From assembly GCF_018294505.1 (NCBI RefSeq), contig NC_057807.1, forward strand, positions 141,660,461 to 141,724,460: a DNA stretch of 64,000 nucleotides. Direction: 5' to 3'. The number at the start of each line of letters is the position of its first letter. Within the stretch, counting starts at the first letter, position 1. Under the pieces are notes generated by a model. It did no database searches. It saw nothing but the letters and a program-made list of their open reading frames with translations, and was not told the DNA's origin. Shown one piece after another: positions 56,991 to 64,000 of the stretch. Source of the DNA: Triticum aestivum (taxonomy: Eukaryota > Streptophyta > Magnoliopsida > Poales > Poaceae). The translations under genes and the position numbers were made by a program.

Positions 56991-59368
56991 AGACCTGACT
57001 CAACTCTAAGCAATAGCAGGCATGACAAACAAACATGAATGAGTAGGCACAACAGGGCTCAAACCACTCCTACTCATGCTAGTGGGTTTCATCTATTTAC
57101 TGTGGCAATGACAGGTCATGCAGAGGATAAAGGGGTTCAGCTACCGCAGCAAGTAGCAGATGAATCATTGTTGTCCTAATGCAGTAAAAGAGAGCAGGAG
57201 CGAGAGAGTAGGATTGTATCGGAATGAACAAGGGGGTTTTGCTTGCCTGGCACTTCTGAAGATAGCATTGAGTCTTCATCAGTGTCAACGATCACAACGT
57301 CAGTACAACGTCTACCGAGGGGGAACAACACCGGCAAACAGAGAAGAAACATGATCAATGCAATGCACAATATGATGCATTCTATGACATGGCAATATGA
57401 ATGTGTTTTGGCTAATGCAAGCTAGAACAGATTGAGATGAGTCCATTTGAATCAAAGATTCAAATGCAAACCCATTTTAAGAGGTTATATTAGTGCATTA
57501 ACTTGTTTCATCTAAACAGCAAGGTTAAGTTGTTTAAACATGCATGAAACCAGTACAGATGGATAGATTGCATTTTTCTGATCATTTTTCATATATAATT
57601 TGTTTGATTTGGAGCTACGGTTGATTTTCTATGATTTTTAGAAGTTTGCAACAATTTCTGGAATTTCCTTTAAAAGAATAAATCCAGAAAAAGCGTTACT
57701 GCGTCAGCACTGCGTCACTGTGACATCAGCACTCAACTGACCCGGTCCAGGTCAAACCTGACGTGTGGGGGCCACACGTCAGTGACACAGGGCTGTTTAG
57801 GTCACTGACATGTGGGACCAGTCAATGCTGACTTGGCCAAAGTCAAATTGACACGTGGGGTCCGCAAGATTAACACTAATCTAAACAGGAAAATTAGACT
57901 AACCTAATTAGACACTGGGGCCCACATGGCAATGGCTCTAGAGGTGGTTTAGCTGGGTCATTAGTGGCTAATGATGAGCCATGTCATCAGTCGCCGGAGT
58001 TTCACTGGCGACGACCATTTCACGCGGCGGAGATCGTCGGGATCTCGCTACAGCCCACGGTTTGAGGCGGGGTTTGCTCCTACGAATTCCTGGCGTTCTT
58101 GCGCATCTAGTGGTGGTAGCGGCAGCAGCTGGGATGGCCGGGGTTGACGGTGGCGAGCACTTTGGCAGCGGCCAGAGTTCGGGCACGCTCGGACACGGCG
58201 TTTTGGTGCACGGGAGGATGAGCTGCGGGTTGCTACGGAGTCCTGCGGACTTTCTGAGCACGGGGGTAGGCTCGAATGCGTCGTGGGTGCGCTCTAGCTA
58301 CGGCGGCGCCATGGCCGGCGGCGGGGAGCATTCGGCTCCGGTGGCTGATGCGGTTAGAGAGCGAAGTAGGCTACGGGTCATGGGGGAAACGGTACAGAGG
58401 CTCACCGCGGTTCTTCTGGTGCTTCTGGCGAGGCAGGGGAGGCACGGGGTCCGGCGAAACGACGACGGGGATCTCCGGCAACCGAGGTCGGAAACGGCGG
58501 CATTGGCGAGGCTTCAGGGTGTTCGGCGTTGCGTAGCTCAGCGAGGAGGTCCAGGACGACGCGGCGGAGCTTCTAGACTCATCGGCAGGGCGAGGGGTGG
58601 TCGGTGGCCGTGGTGGCAGCGAACGGCGGGGTCGGGTGCGCTCGGGTGTGGCACGGGAGAGAGCAGAGGAGGGGGGAAGCATGGGAGAGAGTGAGAGGGG
58701 TCCAGGGAGGTGTGTGGCGTCACGAGGGAGGTCCAGGGCGACGAGGGGGAAAGCGGCAAGCAGGAGGTGGACGGGGTGTGTGTGCGTGCACGGCGACCAC
58801 ACGCCCTCCTGCCTACTGGCCGGAGGTGGAAGACGACAGGGAGGAGCCCTGGTGGGCTGGGCTGGCTTTGCCCAGCTGGCTTCTACAGTACCCGGCCAAG
58901 TGGCTTTGCCAGCTAAGTTCCTTTCTTTGTATTATTTCCTGTTTTCTATTATTTTGTAACTTCAGGGCTTTATTAAAAAAACTTAAACAGATCCAAAAAT
59001 CATGAAACTAATCATGGCTACTATTTAGAATATATCCAATAGTAAACATTTTAGTTTATGATTATTTGAGCATTTAAAATATTTTATAGTATTTAAATGC
59101 CCAAATGAAAATACCATATGATTTAATTCAGAGCCCAAATATGTCATGGAAGAATGTGCAACACCTCTGGTTACTGTTTTCAGCATTTCCAGAAATGATG
59201 AACATTTTCGAAAGCCATTTGGATTCACTGAAATTATTTTAGTTGAACCTAGTGAATTCCTTTGATGCTAGGGTTTAGGCAATCCCTATTTCAAGTTTCA
59301 AAAGAATTTAAACATGATGCAACACATGACTAGCTAGCTCAATGCATACCAGAACTAGGGATGTGACA
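56991..59368 (-). repeat. 5' LTR of the Sukkula-like element, right piece
   Basis: Continues 34642-36447; matches 28886-31256 closely. It includes the GC-rich island (57981-58950), whose plus-strand frame is open for 237 codons here. No recognised gene. Confidence 0.95.
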
Positions 59369-61489
59369 TTGGGTGGCATGCTTTTCCTGTCAACGAAAAT
59401 GATCGAGTAGTTCCCAATACTTTCCATGCTGGATATATCGTAGGCGGTTCCCAAACAGAAACTAAAGTTTATTCCTTTTTCCACCATACTTTCACATTCC
59501 ACGGCTGGCCGAATCCACAGGTGCCATCCATACCAACACTTTCTAAGGAATTTATTATTTGACAACATAAAGTAAATTCATTTTTCATTTTGGGACTGGG
59601 CATCCCTAATACCTTTGCTATACTCTCGTGCAATGACAAGTGAATAAACACTCATCTTTAGAATAACACATCTAGCATGGAAAAATATCAGCCACCCCCT
59701 ACCGTTTCATGAGCGGTACGAGCACACAAAAGAGAAATTTATTTTGAAAATTAGAGATGGCACATACAAATTTGCTTAGAACGATACGAAAATACCGCAT
59801 GTAGGTAGGTATAGTGGACGCATATGGAAAAACTGGTTTAAGGATTTTGGATCCACAAGTACTGATCATACTCAGTGCAAATGAAGGGTAGCAAAATATT
59901 GAGAAGCATCCAACCGAGAAACGAAAAATCTCATAAGCGAGCATTAAGCATATGTAATTTCATTGCATAACTATTAACTTTCATGCTTGCATAGGGAATC
60001 ACAAACCTTAACACCAATATTCTTAATAAAGCATAATTACTCATCAACATGACTCACATATTATATCAACATATCACAAAACTATTACAAGGAATCAAGT
60101 TTATTTTGTCCAATGGTCTTCATGAAAGTTTTTATTATATCCCTCTTGAATATCTATCACTTTGGGACTAATTTCATATGTTGCTTTTGATAGCTCAAAC
60201 AAATCTAAGTGAAGAACATGAGCATACAATTTTCTTATCTCAAAATAATTTAAGTGAAGCAAGAGAGAATTTCTTAAAAAAATTACTGACTCTCAAATAA
60301 ATCTAAGTGAAGCATTAGAGTATTTCTTCAAAAATACTAAAGCACACCGTGCTCGAAAAGGTATAAGTGAAGCACTAGCGCAATTCAAAAGCTCGAAAAG
60401 ATTTAAGTGAAGCATAGAGAGCAATTCTAACAAGTCTTAGCATAGTTTTGGCCCTCTCAAATAGGTGTGTCTAGCAAGGATACATGACCTAGAATAAAAA
60501 GCAAAAGAAGCAAAGACTCGTATCATACAAGATTCTCCAAGCAAAATTCATGATATGTGACGAGTAAAAATATAGCTCCAAGTAAAATACCGATGGTCGT
60601 TAGAAGAAAGAGGGGATGCCACTCGGGCATCTCCAAGCTTAGTTGCTTGCTTCTCTTTTAGATAATAGCTTGGGATGCCATGGGCATCCCCAAGCTTAGG
60701 CTCTTCTTACTCCTTATTCCTTCATCCATCGTGATCTCACCCAAAACTTGAAAACTTCAATCAGACAAAACTCAACAAAATCTTCGTGAGATCTGTTAGT
60801 ATAACAAAGCAAATCACTACTAAAAGTATTGTTGCAAACCCATTCATATTTTGTTTTTGCATTATATCTACTGTATTCCAACTTCGCTATAGCTTATACC
60901 CTCCAAGACAAACCATAGATTCATCAAAATAAGCACACAACACAAAGAAAGCAGAATCTGTCAAAAACAGAATAGTGTGTAGCAATATGAATACTTCGAA
61001 TATTTCGGTAACTTCAAATTTTTTGAACAATTAGGACAATGTGGGCAATTTTCAATCTTGTGTAAAAAATTCAGAGCAAAAGTACGTTTCTGTGATTTAT
61101 GAAAATTATTTTTTTGAGCGCAGAAGTTTCTGTTTTTCAACAAGATCAAATCAACTATCACCCAACATGATCCCAAAGGTTTCACTTGGCACATAAAACA
61201 TAAAAAGACATCTAATCAGAGGCATCTTTATATGTTTATTGAAAAACAACAAGAAAACCATAAAGCAAAAAGACAAAGATTGGGTTGCCTCCCAACAAGC
61301 GCTATTGTTTTACGCCCCTAGCTAGGCATAGAATTTTAACGACGTTCACATGAAAGAAAAGATTTTAAGCACAAAGGGAACATCATAAAACTTGAGACAA
61401 ACACATTTAAGTCTAACATACTTCCTATGCATAGGAATTGTATAAGCAAACAAATTATCAAGACAAGAAATATCTAGCATATGCAAAGG

Positions 61490-61891
61490 AGAGGAATATA
61501 ACATTGAAAATCTCAACATAACGAGAGGTAATTTAGTAACATGAAAATTTCTACAATCATATTTTCCTCCCTTTTAATAATTACATGTTGGATCATACTC
61601 AAATTCAACAATACAACAATCATATCAAATTTTCTTTTCATGATCCACATGCAAAAAAGTCTTATAATCTTCCAAGATAGTGGGATTAACATCAACTAAA
61701 GTGATGACCTCTCCAAACCCACTTTTATCAACAATTTCATAAGATTGATCATTCTCCAAAGTAGTGGACATCTCAAAATTACCATCCCCAAGCCTGGGGT
61801 TTTGCATATCATTAACACAATTGAAAATAATAGAATTTATAATAACATCATTGCAATCATGCTTTTCATTCAAGGAGCTATCATGAATCAC
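61490..61891 (-). pseudogene. Small gag-position remnant of the WHAM-like element
   Basis: Minus-strand frame beginning MIHDSSLNEKHDCNDVIINS at 61891, open for 88 codons to 61625, with a second overlapping frame to about 61513. It lies about 380 bp downstream of the PBS in element sense. No domain is recognised. Its position and acidic composition suggest the N-terminal part of an Athila-type gag, but this is weak. Confidence 0.35.
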
Positions 61892-62269
61892 TTAATCAAT
61901 TTCTTCTTTCAACACTTCATCACAACTTTTAGATTCATAAATCTCAAGCAAAACTTCATAAAGATAATCTAGTGAACTCAATTTACTAGCAATTGGTTCA
62001 TCATAATTGGATCTCTTGAAAAGATTAGCAAGTGGATGAGGATCCATATCAATATAATTTTAGTAAGTGAAGATGCAATAAATAGAAGGCACATGGACAC
62101 ACAAGCAAACATGAGATCTGACGAGAAAAATGCAAATGAAAAAGAAGGTGAATAAAACGTAAAATTTTATGAAGTGGGGGAGATGAAAATGAGAGGCAAA
62201 TGGCAAATAATGTAAATTGCAAGGAGATGAGATTTGTGATTAGGAACCTAGTATATGTTGATGATGTCT

Positions 62270-62286
62270 CCCCGGCAATGGCGCCA
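62270..62286 (-). other. PBS of the WHAM-like element
   Basis: The minus strand reads TGGCGCCATTGCCGGGG, 11 bases inside the LTR at 62298. The same type as in the Sabrina-like element, one base different in the central part. Confidence 0.85.
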
Positions 62287-62297
62287 GAAATTCCTTT

Positions 62298-62418
62298 TGA
62301 TGTGGCTTGAACTACGTCGGTATTTACCCAAAGAGGAAGGGATGATGCAGCACAACTATGGTAGTATTTCCCTCAGTGATGAGACCAAGGTTATAGAACC
62401 AGTAGGAGAACCACACAA
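62298..62418 (-). repeat. WHAM-like 5' LTR, first 121 bases
   Basis: Matches 15475-15600 (TGATG(C/T)GGCTTGAACTACG to GAACCACACAA) with scattered differences; cut by the CACTA element at 62419. Confidence 0.9.
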
Positions 62419-64000
62419 CACTACAAAAAATACACTTCCGTGATCATACATGTTTGTCACAATAGGTCACGTTTTCTGTCATGCATGTACATCCATGACG
62501 ATTTTATGGCAGAATCAAGATAGTCATACATGTGTTGTCGTAGAAGTGTTCCATGACATTACCAAAATTATCATCACGGAAGTGTCCACTTCCAGAATGA
62601 TAAATCGCGCGTCGTAGAAGTGCTCTTGTCAAGGGTGACCGACACGTGGCATCCACCGCAACGGCTCGCCGTTAAGCTATCGTGTCCGGTTTTGGATCCG
62701 ATAACCCGTTAATAGCCCGGACCAATGGGGATTTTCCACGTATAAAATTCTCATTGGCCGGAGGAAACACATGTTGGCTCACCGTTGGGACAGATGTCAT
62801 CCACTCATTGGACAGGAGGCGCCTATGATACGTCGGCACATGGCACGACCCAACAGAGGCCCATTCCAGTGAAAAGGCCGGCCCATTTGACTTGGTCAAA
62901 AGGTAACGAGCTAGCCCACGGAAAGCCTGTTAACGACATGTTCGTATATCGCCCATTTACAGCCCGCTAACACCCGACCCATTATGGCCTATCGGAATTA
63001 AGCCTAGTAGCTTCATCTGGGCCGTCCAATATGATTCTAGCCCGTTGTAACTTGCGGCCCATGATGTCTTTCGGCCCATATGAGGCTCTTCATAACTTTG
63101 GTCCCATTAAAGGCCCGAGATGAAACTGGCCCATAATGAACAGTGTATCACTTTATACCCATTAACGACCCATTATTTCGTCCGCCGTTTCCAGCCCATG
63201 TTAACTTTCGGCCTTCTAAGGGCCCATTTATTCTTGGGCTCATTCTAGAATTCGGTTAGTTACGGTCCGTTACTAGCTTCTTCCGTTTGTGGGCCAAATT
63301 CAGCCCGTGGTTACATTCGGCCCGTTTGTGGACCATTAACCCGTTGCGTTCTTTTCATGTAAAAAACCATTGGGTTGTTTTCATAGATTTATCAAATACG
63401 TCCTATTAACGGCCCGTTATGGTCCATGAATAGTACGGCCGATGATTGGAGAAATGATTATACGCCTCGTAGAAGGCCCATGGATCCTACGGCCCGTAGA
63501 AGACCAATAGATCCTATGGCGTGTAGAAGGCCCATGGATCCTACGGCCCGTAGAAGGCCCATGGGTCCTACGTCTTGTATAGAAGACCAATGGATCCTAC
63601 GGTCCGTAGAAGGCCCATGGATCATACGTCGTGCAGGAGGCCCATGGTTACAACAGTCCGTGTGTTGCCATGATTATTATGGCCTAGTTACCAAAAATAG
63701 GTTATTGTGGCCACTAGAAAAACACGGAAAAAGAACTACAGTGACTACAAGCGAACAACTAAACAAATACAATAAGGAAATAAATAAGCAAGCAACTAAC
63801 GCTAGCCTATTACGGCTATTACACATATTACATCCACTAGGCATCAAAGTTCCCCACCAGTGCAAATATAGGGAACAAAGCAGCATATTACATACACTGG
63901 CCGTCAAAATTGGCCACCAGTACAAATAAATGCGGCAGCAAAACAAGAGCATAACTGAAACAACTTTAGAAAAGCTCAAGAAATGTTATCCTGGGTATCC
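62419..64000 (+). mobile_element. CACTA transposon end, Jorge-like (continues beyond the window)
   Basis: Starts CACTACAAAAAATACACTTC, the terminal inverted repeat type of Triticeae CACTA elements; flanked on the left by CAA, a candidate 3-bp TSD. The following 1.5 kb is typical subterminal repeat sequence rich in GGCCC and ACGGCCCGT motifs in both directions, with no transposase code. The name Jorge is from memory of the terminus and is fairly likely. Confidence 0.85.
63466..63660 (+). repeat. 27-bp tandem repeat in the CACTA subterminal region
   Basis: About seven units of GTAGAAGGCCCATGGATCCTACGGCCC form, each 27 bp except one with a 2-bp gain, so a plus-strand frame (RRPMDPTAR repeats) opens by chance. 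Each unit contains ATGGATCCT and an ACGGCCCGT core, likely transposase-binding subterminal repeats. Confidence 0.75.

Larger units (their letters stand above)
27084..59368 (-). mobile_element. LARD/Sukkula-like Gypsy-derived element with 4.2-kb LTRs, split by a composite insertion
   Basis: LTRs of 4173 bp (left) and about 4184 bp (right, in two pieces) flank a 3385-bp internal domain without intact genes. The PBS at 34626-34637 lies next to the right LTR and the PPT next to the left one, so the element is on the minus strand. Long LTRs with a 3.5-kb non-coding core are the definition of LARDs, of which Sukkula is the Triticeae type; the name is from memory. Removing the composite at 36448-56990 restores a continuous right LTR. 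Confidence 0.9.
59374..62297 (-). other. WHAM-like internal region, main part
   Basis: About 2.9 kb of AT-rich sequence. A short acidic frame on minus at 61891-61490, broken once near 61625, is the only coding remnant and lies where gag would start; it cannot be assigned a function. A loose array of TAAGTGAAGCA units is at 60205-60415 and hairpin-like GGGATGCC/GGCATCCC motifs are at 60613-60700. The PBS (minus TGGCGCCATTGCCGGGG) is at 62270-62286. Confidence 0.75.
15475..62418 (-). mobile_element. WHAM-like (Athila-type) Gypsy element hosting most of the right block
   Basis: Minus-strand element. Its 3' LTR is 15475-16166 plus 25742-26619, its PPT is at 26620-26633, its internal part is 26620-27083 plus 59374-62297, its PBS is at 62270-62286 and its 5' LTR begins at 62298. 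It is split three times: by a Sirevirus in the 3' LTR, by a Sukkula-like element in the interior and by a CACTA element in the 5' LTR. With nested DNA removed the internal domain is only about 3.4 kb and lacks pol, so this is a non-autonomous member. The family name WHAM is from memory of the LTR text; Sabrina relatives are alternatives. Confidence 0.8.

Noticed and set aside
63426..63929. A 167-codon frame with RRPMDP repeats in the CACTA end
   Set aside because: The repeats follow from a 27-bp non-coding tandem array and the frame breaks where one unit gains two bases; not a protein gene.

Overview
The window is intergenic DNA from a grass of the wheat tribe (Triticeae; Triticum/Aegilops is most likely, barley or rye possible). 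No host gene, tRNA, rRNA or CRISPR is visible. Nearly every base belongs to nested transposable elements whose ends, target-site duplications (TSDs), primer-binding sites (PBS) and polypurine tracts (PPT) can be read directly. Family names below are from memory of Triticeae repeats and are best guesses; element boundaries are seen in the sequence.

Left block (1-15453). A minus-strand Athila-type Ty3/Gypsy element of the Sabrina type (3105-15453) was hit twice: by a complete Ty1/Copia element of the BARE/WIS/Angela group (5467-14184, TSD CTCAA), and by a minus-strand Tat-lineage Gypsy element whose 5' part (1-3104) enters from the window edge.

Right block (15475-64000). A second Athila-like element of WHAM type (minus strand, 15475 to beyond 62418) is the oldest host. 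Its 3' LTR carries a Sirevirus/Maximus-like Copia element (16167-25736, TSD CAACG). Its interior carries a LARD/Sukkula-like element with 4.2-kb LTRs (27084-59368, TSD TTGGG). Its 5' LTR is cut by a CACTA transposon of Jorge type (from 62419). The Sukkula-like 5' LTR is in turn split by a 20.5-kb composite of Tat-lineage material (36448-56985, TSD GAATC).

The composite is the most unusual object. Both outer ends are U3 ends of LTRs in opposite orientation, yet the whole block is flanked by one perfect 5-bp TSD. It contains LTR-A > post-pol region > LTR-B > truncated post-pol region | truncated LTR-C < post-pol region < pol < gag < LTR-D. The post-pol region occurs three times and carries an antisense gene with its own TATA box and four exons, encoding a retrotransposon-associated N-terminal domain and a long coiled coil. 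The two left copies come from a derivative that lost gag, pol and the PBS but kept this antisense gene.

All protein-coding regions carry disabling lesions (nonsense codons, frameshifts, a changed reverse-transcriptase active site, deletions), so nothing here looks autonomous now.
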